A stretch of DNA of 64,000 bases from Streptomyces nodosus. GTDB lineage: Bacteria; Actinomycetota; Actinomycetes; Streptomycetales; Streptomycetaceae. The translations under genes and the position numbers were made by a program. Shown piece after piece: positions 34,058 through 42,030 of this stretch. Under the pieces are notes generated by a model that was not told the origin of the DNA, made no database searches, and worked only from the letters and a program-made list of their open reading frames with translations. Position 1 is the first letter of the stretch, and the number at the start of each line of letters is the position of its first letter. The stretch lies in NCBI RefSeq assembly GCF_008704995.1, contig NZ_CP023747.1, positions 5,862,001 to 5,926,000 of the forward strand, read 5' to 3'.

Positions 34058-34832
34058 GTCGGCGGATCTCCCCACGCAGTACCTCGGTGATCTCGACGGA
34101 CAGCTCGGCCACGGGGGCGTCCTCGACGCGGCGCGGCTGCGGGATGTCCACGGTCCACTCGCGCGCCACCCGCCCGGGCCGCGAGGAGAGCAGGACCACG
34201 CGTTGTGCCAGTCGCACCGCCTCGCGCACGTTGTGGGTGACGAACAGCACGGACAGTCCCGTCTCCTGCCAGATACGGGTCAGTTCGTCGTGCAGCACAT
34301 CGCGCGTGATCGCGTCGAGCGCCGCGAACGGCTCGTCCATCAGCAGCAGCCGGCTGTCCTGGGCCAGGGCGCGGGCCATGGCGACCCGCTGCCGCATCCC
34401 GCCGGACAGCTCGTGCACCCGCTTCTGGTACGAGCCGTCCAGGCGTACGAGGGTGAGCAGTTCCTCGGCCCGGCCGCGCCGCTCGTTCTTGGCGACCCCC
34501 CTGAGCTTCAGGGCGAGTTCGATGTTCTTGCCCGCGGTCAGCCACGGGAAGAGGGCGTGCTCCTGGAACATCAGGGCGGGGCGCCCGTCGGTCGTGATGG
34601 TCCCGGTGGAGGGCCGGTCGAGCCCCGCCACCAGGTTGAGCAGGGTCGACTTGCCGCAGCCCGAGGCCCCCAGGAGGGTGACGAACTCGCCCGGTGCGAC
34701 ATCCAGGGAGATGTCGTCGAGGACGAGTTGCGCTCCGGCGGGACCGGCGAAGGACTTCGAGACCCGCTCGATGCGGGCGGCGTGCTCCAGCGACTCGGCG
34801 CCGTCGGCGGCCTTGGCGAGGACAGTGGCCAT
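34044..34832 (-). CDS. ssuB: ABC transporter ATP-binding protein, sulfonate/nitrate type
   Basis: This 262-residue ATPase has Walker A LLGASGCGKSTLLN, the Q-loop FQEHALFPWLT, signature ELSGGMRQRVAMARAL, Walker B LLLMDEPFAALD and the switch His in FVTHNVREAVRLA. These match the SsuB/TauB/NrtD group. ATG 34832 follows GGAGGTGACGGCC, a strong ribosome site, so the eight residues upstream in the open frame are not used. It is placed between binding protein and permease in the sulfur operon. Confidence 0.9.
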   Translation of the reverse strand: MATVLAKAADGAESLEHAARIERVSKSFAGPAGAQLVLDDISLDVAPGEFVTLLGASGCGKSTLLNLVAGLDRPSTGTITTDGRPALMFQEHALFPWLTAGKNIELALKLRGVAKNERRGRAEELLTLVRLDGSYQKRVHELSGGMRQRVAMARALAQDSRLLLMDEPFAALDAITRDVLHDELTRIWQETGLSVLFVTHNVREAVRLAQRVVLLSSRPGRVAREWTVDIPQPRRVEDAPVAELSVEITEVLRGEIRRHGQH

Positions 34833-34868
34833 GGCCGTCACCTCCTGGGAACTCAACGGGATACGGGC

Positions 34869-36017
34869 TTACTCGACGCCGAGACCGGCGGCGTCGACCG
34901 TGCTCTCGCCCTCGTCCTTGAGGACCTTGTTCAGCAGGGTGAGGTCGTAGATGCCGTCCAGCTTCGGGTCCTTGAGCAGACCCGCCTTGACGGCGTGCCG
35001 CGCCTCGGTGTCCAGGGTGGCGGCCAGCGGATCGTCGATGATCTGGATGGACTTCCACGCCGGGTCCAGGACGTCGGCCGGCAGGGCCTTCCCGGAGTCG
35101 GTCTCCAGCTGCTTGTTCGCCGCGGCCTTCGCCTCGTCAGGATGGGCGTTGATCCACTTGTTGGTCTCGACCGAGGCCCTCAGGACCGCCTCGACGGCCT
35201 TCGGGTGCTCCTTGAGGAACGTCTGCGACACGATGATGTTCGTGATCACGAACTTCTTGTCGGGCCACAGCGAGGACTCGTCGAGCAGCACCTCGCCGCC
35301 CTCGGCGACCAGCTTGGACGCGGTCGGCTCCGGCACCCAGGCGCCGTCGACGGACCCGGACTTGAAGGCGTCCGGGGTGACCTTGTTGTCCGTGCGCACC
35401 ACGGACACATCGCCCTTGCCGCTGTCGGCGTCGACCTTCCAGCCCTGCTCGGCGATCCAGTTGAGGAACGCCACGTCCTGGGTGTTGCCGAGCTGAGGCG
35501 TCGCTATCTTCTTGCCCTTGACGTCCTTCAGAGACTTGATCTTCGCGGGGTTCACCACCAGCTTCACCCCGCCGGAGGCCGAACCGCCGATGATCCTGAG
35601 GCTCTTGCCCTCGGACTTGGTGTAGCCGTTGATCGCGGGGGAGGGGCCGATCCAGCCGATGTCGACGGCACCCGAGTTGAGGGCCTCGATCTCGGAGGGG
35701 CCGGCGTTGAAGACCTGGTACTTGGCCCGGGTGGCGCCGAGCGACTTCTGGAAGAAGCCCTTCTGGACGCCCACCAGCGCGGTGGCATGGGTGAGGTTGC
35801 CGAAGTAGCCGATCTTCACGGAGTCCAGTCCGTCGATCTTCTTGGCGCCGGCGGCGACCTTCTGCGGGGCGGGGTCGTTCTCCGCGTTCGACCCGTAGCC
35901 GCAGGCGGCGAGGGCCAGCAGGGGAAGGGCGGCGAGCACGGTCAGGCCGCGGCGCAGGACGGGGGAGCCGGGTTTCCCGGTCGAAGGGACTCGGGAGGGC
36001 GGGAGGCTGACAGGCAC
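34869..36017 (-). CDS. ssuA: ABC transporter substrate-binding lipoprotein, aliphatic sulfonate type
   Basis: This 382-residue protein has a signal peptide with lipobox LALAACG and a type II periplasmic-binding fold (KIGYFGNLTHATALVGVQKG, PSEIEALNSGAVDIGWIGPS, SASGGVKLVVNP, TPQLGNTQDVAF). These are features of the SsuA/TauA family. The GTG at 36017 is five bases or so after a GAGAGGAAC region. It would sit on the outer face of the membrane and deliver an organosulfur compound to SsuBC. Sulfate itself is normally bound by a different family, so a sulfonate or sulfate ester is the better guess. Confidence 0.88.
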   Translation of the reverse strand: MPVSLPPSRVPSTGKPGSPVLRRGLTVLAALPLLALAACGYGSNAENDPAPQKVAAGAKKIDGLDSVKIGYFGNLTHATALVGVQKGFFQKSLGATRAKYQVFNAGPSEIEALNSGAVDIGWIGPSPAINGYTKSEGKSLRIIGGSASGGVKLVVNPAKIKSLKDVKGKKIATPQLGNTQDVAFLNWIAEQGWKVDADSGKGDVSVVRTDNKVTPDAFKSGSVDGAWVPEPTASKLVAEGGEVLLDESSLWPDKKFVITNIIVSQTFLKEHPKAVEAVLRASVETNKWINAHPDEAKAAANKQLETDSGKALPADVLDPAWKSIQIIDDPLAATLDTEARHAVKAGLLKDPKLDGIYDLTLLNKVLKDEGESTVDAAGLGVE

Positions 36018-36139
36018 GGGAGGTGTTCCTCTCGTAGGCCCGGCGGTCACGGTCTCTCAGGCCGTGGCCGGGAGGTCGGAAGGTCTTCGTCGTCCGGTCC
36101 GGGACGGGGACATCGGGGCGCGCAGGCGGTGCGCGTACG

Positions 36140-36253
36140 TCATCGCGCACATCGCGCCACTCCGCCCTGCCCGCTCCCGAGGGCGCCGCTGCCGACGCGC
36201 CCGCCCTCCTTGGCGAACAGCGAGTAGAAGCAGGTGGTGCAGGTGATGGTCAT
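36140..36253 (-). CDS. small Cys-containing ORF directly after cysN
   Basis: A 37-codon frame starts at ATG 36253, one base after the cysN stop, and ends at 36140. The peptide begins MTITCTTCFYSLFAKEGGRV and has a CxxC pair plus one later Cys. Its immediate placement after cysN favours translation by coupling. The 120 bases that follow, up to ssuA, hold no convincing gene. It may be a small zinc-binding peptide or a Cys-codon sensor ahead of ssuA; neither is shown. Confidence 0.35.
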   Translation of the reverse strand: MTITCTTCFYSLFAKEGGRVGSGALGSGQGGVARCAR

Positions 36254-36254
36254 G

Positions 36255-37592
36255 TCAGAAGTCCCACCCTTCCTCGTCGGCGCCGGCCCCGACCGGCTCC
36301 GGCGCGGCGAACGACTCACCGACCATGCCCGCGGTGAGGGTGGTGCCGTCGGCGGGGTCGATCAGGATGAACGAGCCGGTGCGGCGGGAGTCCGCGTAGG
36401 AGTCCACCGGCAGCGGCTCGGCGGTCCGGATCTTGACGCGGCCGATGTCGTTGGCGGCGAGCAGCCCCGGGTGAGGGTGCAGGGAGAGGTCGTCGAGCGT
36501 GAGCCGGGACGGGATGTCCTTGACGATCGCCTTGACGGTGCGGGTGCCGTGCTTGAGCAGCACCCGGTGGCCGACGGTCAGGGGCTGGTCGGCGACATGG
36601 CAGACGGTCGCCTCGATGTCCTGGGTGGTCGCGGGCGCGTCCTCGGCGGGCACGATCAGATCGCCGCGCGAGACATCGAGGTCGTCCTCCAGCAGCAGGG
36701 TCACCGACTGCGGTGTCCAGGCCGCCTCGACCGGCTCGCCCAGCAGATCGATGCCCGAGACCTTCGTGGTACGGCCGGAGGGCAGCACGGTGACCGTCTC
36801 ACCCACCCGGAAGGTGCCGGCCGCGATCTGGCCCGCGTAGCCCCGGTAGTCGGGGTGCTCCGCGGTCTGCGGGCGGATCACGTACTGCACCGGCAGCCGG
36901 GCGTGGCAGTGCGCCAGGTCGTGGCTGACGGGCACGGTCTCCAGATGCTCCAGGACGGTGGGGCCGCCGTACCAGTCCATGGTCGCGGACGCCTCCACGA
37001 CGTTGTCGCCGGCCAGCGCCGAGATGGGGATCGCGGTGATCTCCGGGATGCCGAGGCCGGTGGCGTAGGCGGTGAACTCCTCGGCGATCGCCGCGAAGTC
37101 GGACTCCCGGTAGTCGACCAGGTCCATCTTGTTGACGGCCAGGACCACATGCGGCACGCGCAGCAGTGCGGCGATCGCGGCGTGCCGCCGGGTCTGTTCC
37201 ACGACGCCGTTGCGGGCGTCGACCAGGATCACGGTCAGTTCGGCGGTGGAGGCACCGGTGACCATGTTGCGGGTGTACTGCACATGGCCGGGGGTGTCGG
37301 CCAGGATGAACCGGCGGCGGGGCGTGGCGAAGTAGCGGTAGGCCACATCGATGGTGATGCCCTGCTCGCGCTCGGCGCGCAGTCCGTCGGTGAGCAGGGC
37401 CAGGTCGGGGGTGTGCTGGCCGCGGTCCGCGGAGGCGCGCTCGACGGCCTCCAGCTGGTCGGCGAGGACCGACTTGGAGTCGTGCAGCAGCCGGCCGACG
37501 AGGGTCGACTTGCCGTCGTCGACGGAGCCGGCGGTGGCGAAGCGCAGCAGGGTGGTGGCGGAGGAGGCCGCCTCCGGAGTGGTGGTGGTCAT
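36255..37592 (-). CDS. cysN: sulfate adenylyltransferase subunit 1 (GTPase)
   Basis: This 445-residue protein has the translational-GTPase motifs: G1 AGSVDDGKSTLVGRLL at residues 21-36, G3 DTPGHVQYTRNM, and G4 NKMDLVD. It couples GTP hydrolysis to the adenylation of sulfate by CysD. There is no C-terminal APS kinase domain, in keeping with the separate cysC gene in this operon. The start at ATG 37592 lies two bases after the cysD stop. Confidence 0.95.
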   Translation of the reverse strand: MTTTTPEAASSATTLLRFATAGSVDDGKSTLVGRLLHDSKSVLADQLEAVERASADRGQHTPDLALLTDGLRAEREQGITIDVAYRYFATPRRRFILADTPGHVQYTRNMVTGASTAELTVILVDARNGVVEQTRRHAAIAALLRVPHVVLAVNKMDLVDYRESDFAAIAEEFTAYATGLGIPEITAIPISALAGDNVVEASATMDWYGGPTVLEHLETVPVSHDLAHCHARLPVQYVIRPQTAEHPDYRGYAGQIAAGTFRVGETVTVLPSGRTTKVSGIDLLGEPVEAAWTPQSVTLLLEDDLDVSRGDLIVPAEDAPATTQDIEATVCHVADQPLTVGHRVLLKHGTRTVKAIVKDIPSRLTLDDLSLHPHPGLLAANDIGRVKIRTAEPLPVDSYADSRRTGSFILIDPADGTTLTAGMVGESFAAPEPVGAGADEEGWDF

Positions 37593-37594
37593 GG

Positions 37595-38539
37595 TCAGAA
37601 GTACCCCTCGCGCTTGCGGTCCTCCATGGCGGCCTCGGAGAGCTTGTCGTCGGCGCGTGTCGCGCCCCGCTCGGTGAGCCGGGAGGCGGCGATCTCGGTG
37701 ATCACCTGGTCCAGGCTCGCCGCGTCGGAGTCGACGGCGCCGGTGCAGGACATGTCGCCGACGGTGCGGTAGCGGATCTGCCGACGCTCGACGTTCTCGC
37801 CGTCCTTGGGGCCGCCCCAGTCGCCCGCGGTCAGCCACATGCCGTCGCGGCGGAAGACCTCGCGGTGGTGGGCGAAGTAGATCGAGGGCAGTGCGATGTT
37901 CTCGCGGGCGATGTACTGCCAGACGTCGAGTTCGGTCCAGTTGGACAGCGGGAAGACCCGGACGTGCTCGCCGGGGGCGTGGCGGCCGTTGTAGAGCTGC
38001 CACAGCTCGGGGCGCTGGCGGCGGGGGTCCCACTGGGAGAACTCGTCCCGCAGCGAGAAGACCCGCTCCTTGGCGCGGGCCTTCTCCTCGTCGCGGCGGC
38101 CGCCGCCGAAGACGGCGTCGAACCTCTCCGACTGGATCTTCTCGGTCAGCGGCAGCGTCTGGAGCGGGTTGCGGGTGCCGTCGGGCCGTTCGCGCAGCAC
38201 ACCGCGGTCGATGTAGTCCTGTACGGAGGCCACATGGAGGCGCAGCCCATGGGCCGCCACCACACGGTCCCGGTACTCCAGGACTTCGGGGAAGTTGTGT
38301 CCGGTGTCCACATGCAGCAGGGAGAAGGGCACGGGCGCGGGGGCGAACGCCTTGAGGGCCAGATGCAGCATGAGGATGGAGTCCTTGCCGCCGGAGAACA
38401 GGATCACCGGCCGTTCGAACTCGCCGGCCACCTCGCGGATGATGTGCACCGCCTCGGACTCCAGCGCGTCCAGGTGGGACAGGGCGTACGGACCGTCCGT
38501 ACCTTCCTCGGACTCCTCGGTCCTGGCGACGGTCGTCAT
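37595..38539 (-). CDS. cysD: sulfate adenylyltransferase subunit 2
   Basis: This 314-residue protein is the catalytic half of ATP sulfurylase. It has the PP-loop FSGGKDS at residues 48-54, LLHVDTGHNFPEVLEYRD and the family signatures GGRRDEEKARAKER and FPLSNWTELDVWQYI. Its ATG overlaps the cysC stop by four bases. Sulfate plus ATP would give APS, used by both cysC and cysH. Confidence 0.95.
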   Translation of the reverse strand: MTTVARTEESEEGTDGPYALSHLDALESEAVHIIREVAGEFERPVILFSGGKDSILMLHLALKAFAPAPVPFSLLHVDTGHNFPEVLEYRDRVVAAHGLRLHVASVQDYIDRGVLRERPDGTRNPLQTLPLTEKIQSERFDAVFGGGRRDEEKARAKERVFSLRDEFSQWDPRRQRPELWQLYNGRHAPGEHVRVFPLSNWTELDVWQYIARENIALPSIYFAHHREVFRRDGMWLTAGDWGGPKDGENVERRQIRYRTVGDMSCTGAVDSDAASLDQVITEIAASRLTERGATRADDKLSEAAMEDRKREGYF

Positions 38540-39096
38540 ATCAGTCCCCTCTCGCTGAGCAGCGCGTACACCGCCGCCGCGGACTCCTGCACGGTCTGGT
38601 GGTGGGACTCGATCCGCAGATCGGGCGAGACCGGCTCCTCGTACGGGTCGTCCACCCCCGTCAGGCCCGTCAGTTCGCCCGCGGCCTGCTTGGCGTACAG
38701 ACCCTTCACATCGCGCACCGAGCAGACCTCGACCGGGGTCGCCACATGCACCTCCAGATACGGTGTCGCGTTCACCCGGTGGCGGGTGCGCACCGCCTCC
38801 CGGCTGTCCGCATAGGGCGCGATCACCGGGACCAGGGCCTTGACCCCGTTGCGGGCGAGCAGATCGGCCAGGAAGCCGATGCGCTGCACATGGGTGTGCC
38901 GGTCCGCGCGGCTGAAGCCGAGCCCCGCCGAGAGGAACTCGCGGATCTCGTCGCCGTCGAGCACCTCCACCCGGTGGCCCTCCGCACTCAGCCGTCCGGC
39001 CAGCTCGTACGCGATGGTGGTCTTGCCGGCGCTCGGCAGACCCGTGAGCCAGACGGTGGCTCCGGTCGTCACGTGTGTCTCCTGAATCTCCGTCAT
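38536..39096 (-). CDS. cysC: adenylylsulfate kinase
   Basis: This 186-residue APS kinase has the P-loop GLPSAGKTT at residues 19-27, the DGDEIREFLSAGLGFS region that binds APS and the GLYAKQAAGELTGLTG lid. It would phosphorylate APS to PAPS. The presence of this kinase beside a CysH with iron-sulfur cysteines raises the question of which nucleotide CysH uses. The ATG at 39096 overlaps the end of cysH closely. Confidence 0.93.
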   Translation of the reverse strand: MTEIQETHVTTGATVWLTGLPSAGKTTIAYELAGRLSAEGHRVEVLDGDEIREFLSAGLGFSRADRHTHVQRIGFLADLLARNGVKALVPVIAPYADSREAVRTRHRVNATPYLEVHVATPVEVCSVRDVKGLYAKQAAGELTGLTGVDDPYEEPVSPDLRIESHHQTVQESAAAVYALLSERGLI

Positions 39097-39098
39097 GG

Positions 39099-39809
39099 TC
39101 AGCCGTGCAGCCCGCACTCGGTCTTGGCGCGGCCCGCCCAGCGTCCGGCCCGCGCGTCCTCGCCCTCGAGGACCCGCCGGGTGCAGGGGGCGCAGCCCAC
39201 CGAGGCATAGCCGTCCGTCAGCAGCGGGTTGGTGAGGACGCCGTGCTCGGCGACATACGCGTCCACGTCGTCCTGGGTCCAGCGGGCGATCGGGGAGACC
39301 TTCACCTTCCGGCGCTTCTCGTCCCAGCCGACGACCGGGGTGCCCGCCCGGGTCGGGGACTCGTCGCGGCGCAGTCCGGTCGCCCAGGCGTCATAGCCGG
39401 TAAGGCCCTCCTCCAGGGGCTGCACCTTCCGCAGCGCGCAGCACAGGTCCGGGTCGCGGTCGTGCAGCTTCGGCCCGTGCTCGGCGTCCTGCTCGGCGAC
39501 CGTCCGGCGCGGGGTGAGGGTGATGACGTTGACGTCCATCACGGCCTCCACCGCGTCCCGGGTGCCGATGGTCTCCGGGAAGTGGTAGCCGGTGTCCAGG
39601 AACACCACGTCGACCCCGGGCATCGCCCGGGAGGCCAGATGGGCGACCACCGCGTCCTCCATGGACGAGGTCACACAGAAGCGCCTGCCGAAGGTGCGGG
39701 CCGCCCACCGGAGGATCTCCGGCGCGGAGGCGTCCTCCAGTTCACGGCCCGCCTGCTCGGCGAGCGCCTTGAGTTCGTCGGTGCCGTGCTCTTCCTGAAC
39801 GGACGTCAT
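39099..39809 (-). CDS. cysH: phosphoadenylyl-/adenylyl-sulfate reductase with [4Fe-4S] cysteines
   Basis: This 236-residue protein reduces APS or PAPS to sulfite. It has the C-terminal catalytic motif ECGLH with Cys232, and also two Cys pairs: Cys123-Cys124 in LCCALRK and Cys206/Cys209 in GCAPC. In this family the two pairs bind a [4Fe-4S] cluster and mark the assimilatory APS reductase type, while true PAPS reductases lack them. ATG 39809 overlaps the stop of the zinc-ribbon gene. Confidence 0.93.
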   Translation of the reverse strand: MTSVQEEHGTDELKALAEQAGRELEDASAPEILRWAARTFGRRFCVTSSMEDAVVAHLASRAMPGVDVVFLDTGYHFPETIGTRDAVEAVMDVNVITLTPRRTVAEQDAEHGPKLHDRDPDLCCALRKVQPLEEGLTGYDAWATGLRRDESPTRAGTPVVGWDEKRRKVKVSPIARWTQDDVDAYVAEHGVLTNPLLTDGYASVGCAPCTRRVLEGEDARAGRWAGRAKTECGLHG

Positions 39810-40003
39810 GCCCCGTGCCCTCCGCGCCCTTGGTGGTCGCCGTCGTCGGCCCGCCCCAGCCCCCGGGCGAGCAGGCCCAGGAACTTCAGCTGGAAGGCCC
39901 TGCTGCACGCCCTGCACTCCCAGCTGCCGTGTCCTTCTTCTCCCGGCCGTAGGTCCTCGTCGCCGCAGTAGGGGCAGTAGAAGGGGGCCGCGCGCCCGCT
40001 CAT
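39806..40003 (-). CDS. 65-residue zinc-ribbon protein in the sulfur operon
   Basis: This small protein has two CxxC knuckles, YCPYCGDEDL (near residue 10) and WECRACSRAF (near residue 31), typical of a rubredoxin-like or zinc-ribbon fold, followed by a charged tail. It overlaps both neighbours: ATGA with the sulfite reductase stop and TCATG with the cysH start, so it is translated in tight coupling. I do not know its function. An electron-transfer, metallochaperone or iron-sulfur assembly role for CysI or CysH is a reasonable guess from position only. Confidence 0.75.
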   Translation of the reverse strand: MSGRAAPFYCPYCGDEDLRPGEEGHGSWECRACSRAFQLKFLGLLARGLGRADDGDHQGRGGHGA

Positions 40004-41691
40004 GACAGGGCCTCCTCGGAGGCGCGGGCGGCCCAGACGGCGAACCGCTCGCCCTCCTCGCGCTCCGCCTGGAACCGCTTGAGGACCCGCTCGATGTAGT
40101 CCGGCAGTTCCGCCGAGGTGACCTTCAGACCGCGGACCTTGCGGCCGAAGCCGGCCTCGAGACCGAGCGCGCCGCCCAGGTGCACCTGGAAGCCCTCGAC
40201 CTGCTCGCCCCTGTCGTCGAGGACCAGCTGGCCCTTGAGACCGATGTCCGCGACCTGGATGCGGGCGCAGGCGTTCGGGCAGCCGTTGAGATTGATGGTG
40301 ATCGGCTCGTCGAAGTCCGGGAGGCGGCGCTCCAGTTCGTCGATCAGCGAGGAGCCCCGCGCCTTGGTCTCCACGATGGCGAGCTTGCAGTACTCGATGC
40401 CGGTGCAGGCCATGGTGCCGCGCCGGAACGTCGAGGGGCTGGTGGTGAGGTCCAGCGCCTGAAGGCCCTCGACCAGCGACTCGACCTGTGCCTCCTCCAC
40501 GTCCAGCACGATCATCTTCTGCTCGACGGTGGTACGGACCCGGCCCGAGCCATGGGCCTCCGCCAGGTCGGCGATCTTCGTCAGGGTGGCGCCGTCGACG
40601 CGGCCGACCCGCGGTGCGAAACCGACGTAGAAACGGCCGTCCCGCTGCCGGTGCACGCCGACGTGGTCGCGCCAGCGCTCCACGGGCTGATCGGGCGCCG
40701 GGCCGTCGACCAGCCGCCGCCCCAGGTACTCCTCCTCCAGGACCCGGCGGAACTTCTCCGCGCCCCAGTCGGCGACCAGGAACTTCAGCCGGGCACGGTT
40801 GCGCAGCCGGCGGTAGCCGTAGTCGCGGAAGATGGAGACCACGCCCTCATGGACGTCCGCGACCTCGTCCAGCGGGACCCAGGCGCCGAGCCGGACCCCG
40901 ATCTTCGGGTTGGTGGACAGACCGCCGCCGACCCAGAGGTCGAAGCCGGGGCCGTGCTCGGGGTGGTCGACACCGACGAACGCGATGTCGTTGATCTCGT
41001 GCGCCACATCGAGCAGCGGCGAACCGGAGACCGCGGTCTTGAACTTCCTCGGCAGGTTGGAGAACGCCTTGTTGCCGATGATCCGGCGGTGGATCTCCTC
41101 GATCGCCGGGGTGCCGTCGATGATCTCGTCCTCGGCGATACCGGCGACGGGGGAGCCGAGCACGACGCGGGGTGTGTCACCGCAGGCCTCGGTGGTGGAC
41201 AGCCCGACGGCCTCCAGGCGGTTCCAGATCTCGGGCACGTCCTCGATCCGGATCCAGTGGAACTGGATGTTCTGCCGGTCGGTGATGTCGGCGGTGCCGC
41301 GCGCGAACTCCTGGGAGACCTCCCCGATGACCCGCAACTGCCGGGTGGTCAGGCCCCCGCCGTCGATACGGACACGCATCATGAAGTACGTGTCCTCCAG
41401 CTCCTCCGGCTCCAGAACGGCCGTCTTGCCGCCGTCGATCCCGGGCTTGCGCTGGGTGTAGAGGCCCCACCAGCGCATCCGCCCGCGCAGATCGGCCGGG
41501 TCGATGGAGTCGAAGCCCCGCCGGGAGTAGATCGTCTCAATGCGTGTCCGCACATTGAGACCGTCGTCGTCCTTCTTGAACTGCTCGTTGGCGTTGAGCG
41601 GGGTGAAGTGACCCACGGCCCACTGGCCCTCGCCGCGGTGACGGCTCACCTTGCGGCGAGGTTCTGCGGAGTTCTGCGGGGTGGCAGACAT
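40000..41691 (-). CDS. cysI: ferredoxin-type nitrite/sulfite reductase
   Basis: This 563-residue protein is a siroheme and [4Fe-4S] reductase that converts sulfite to sulfide. The cluster ligands appear as MACTGIEYCKLA and LNGCPNACAR, the usual C-x5-C and C-x3-C pair. The N-terminal ferredoxin-type half contains GGLTTRQLRVIGEVSQEFA and TDRQNIQFHWI. Location with cysHCDN argues for sulfite over nitrite as substrate. It is the first large gene of the operon, 127 bases downstream of the leader-peptide stop. Confidence 0.93.
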   Translation of the reverse strand: MSATPQNSAEPRRKVSRHRGEGQWAVGHFTPLNANEQFKKDDDGLNVRTRIETIYSRRGFDSIDPADLRGRMRWWGLYTQRKPGIDGGKTAVLEPEELEDTYFMMRVRIDGGGLTTRQLRVIGEVSQEFARGTADITDRQNIQFHWIRIEDVPEIWNRLEAVGLSTTEACGDTPRVVLGSPVAGIAEDEIIDGTPAIEEIHRRIIGNKAFSNLPRKFKTAVSGSPLLDVAHEINDIAFVGVDHPEHGPGFDLWVGGGLSTNPKIGVRLGAWVPLDEVADVHEGVVSIFRDYGYRRLRNRARLKFLVADWGAEKFRRVLEEEYLGRRLVDGPAPDQPVERWRDHVGVHRQRDGRFYVGFAPRVGRVDGATLTKIADLAEAHGSGRVRTTVEQKMIVLDVEEAQVESLVEGLQALDLTTSPSTFRRGTMACTGIEYCKLAIVETKARGSSLIDELERRLPDFDEPITINLNGCPNACARIQVADIGLKGQLVLDDRGEQVEGFQVHLGGALGLEAGFGRKVRGLKVTSAELPDYIERVLKRFQAEREEGERFAVWAARASEEALS

Positions 41692-41793
41692 GGGGGGTAC
41701 GTCCTTCGAGACAGGCAGGTAAAAAGGCTCTGACCTGCGCATACGGGGGCGCGGCGAACGTGTGCGCACCATCGCGCAACGAGGGAGAAAGAG

Positions 41794-41830
41794 AAAAACC
41801 GGCGCTGGCTGAAGAGGGTCAGCTCGCCGG
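41794..41830 (-). terminator. intrinsic attenuator terminator in the cys leader
   Basis: On the minus strand CCGGCG (41830-41825) pairs with CGCCGG (41804-41799), and an inner stem GCTGA/TCAGC (41823-41819 and 41812-41808) nests inside. Directly after it is a run of five T (41798-41794) and further T-rich sequence. The stem begins immediately after the leader's Cys codon and contains its stop codon. A true U-tract is rare in this genome, which strengthens the call. Confidence 0.8.
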
Positions 41831-41878
41831 ACAGATGGCGCTGGACATGCGGCCGAGGTCGACGTGTCGTCGACTCAC
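41819..41878 (-). CDS. cysteine-containing leader peptide of the cys operon
   Basis: This 19-residue ORF starts at GTG 41878 and reads MSRRHVDLGRMSSAICPAS. It matches the short Streptomyces leader peptides of the SRRH-hydrophobic-DL-x-R-x-SSA-x-C type that precede sulfur genes. An ATG at 41902 in the same frame would extend it to 27 residues. Cys16 is encoded by TGT (41833-41831), directly ahead of a terminator stem. Slow decoding of this codon when cysteinyl-tRNA is scarce would keep a ribosome over the stem's left arm and allow read-through into cysI. The mechanism is inferred from the layout. Confidence 0.8.
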   Translation of the reverse strand: MSRRHVDLGRMSSAICPAS

Positions 41879-41884
41879 CAAGGC

Positions 41885-41932
41885 GGTTCCAGATCCAGAC
41901 ATGACGAAAGCGTGTCACGGCGATCTGGAACC
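41885..41932. other. 11-bp inverted repeat upstream of the cys leader
   Basis: GGTTCCAGATC (41885-41895) and GATCTGGAACC (41922-41932) are perfect complements around a 26-base loop. It may be a paired operator or an RNA hairpin in the 5' leader of the cysteine operon. Confidence 0.65.
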
Positions 41933-41955
41933 AGTCCAGCTTCATCCATCATGCG

Positions 41956-41990
41956 GACACCCTTGTCCCGGAATGTGGAACAAGGGTGTC
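41956..41990. other. 11-bp inverted repeat between GNAT gene and cys promoter region
   Basis: GACACCCTTGT (41956-41966) and ACAAGGGTGTC (41980-41990) flank a 13-base loop. It could terminate the GNAT transcript coming from 42606 or bind a regulator of the cys promoter. Confidence 0.6.
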
Positions 41991-42030
41991 ATCGGGCATG
42001 TCGTGCCGAGGGGGCCGGTGTCCGCGCAGA

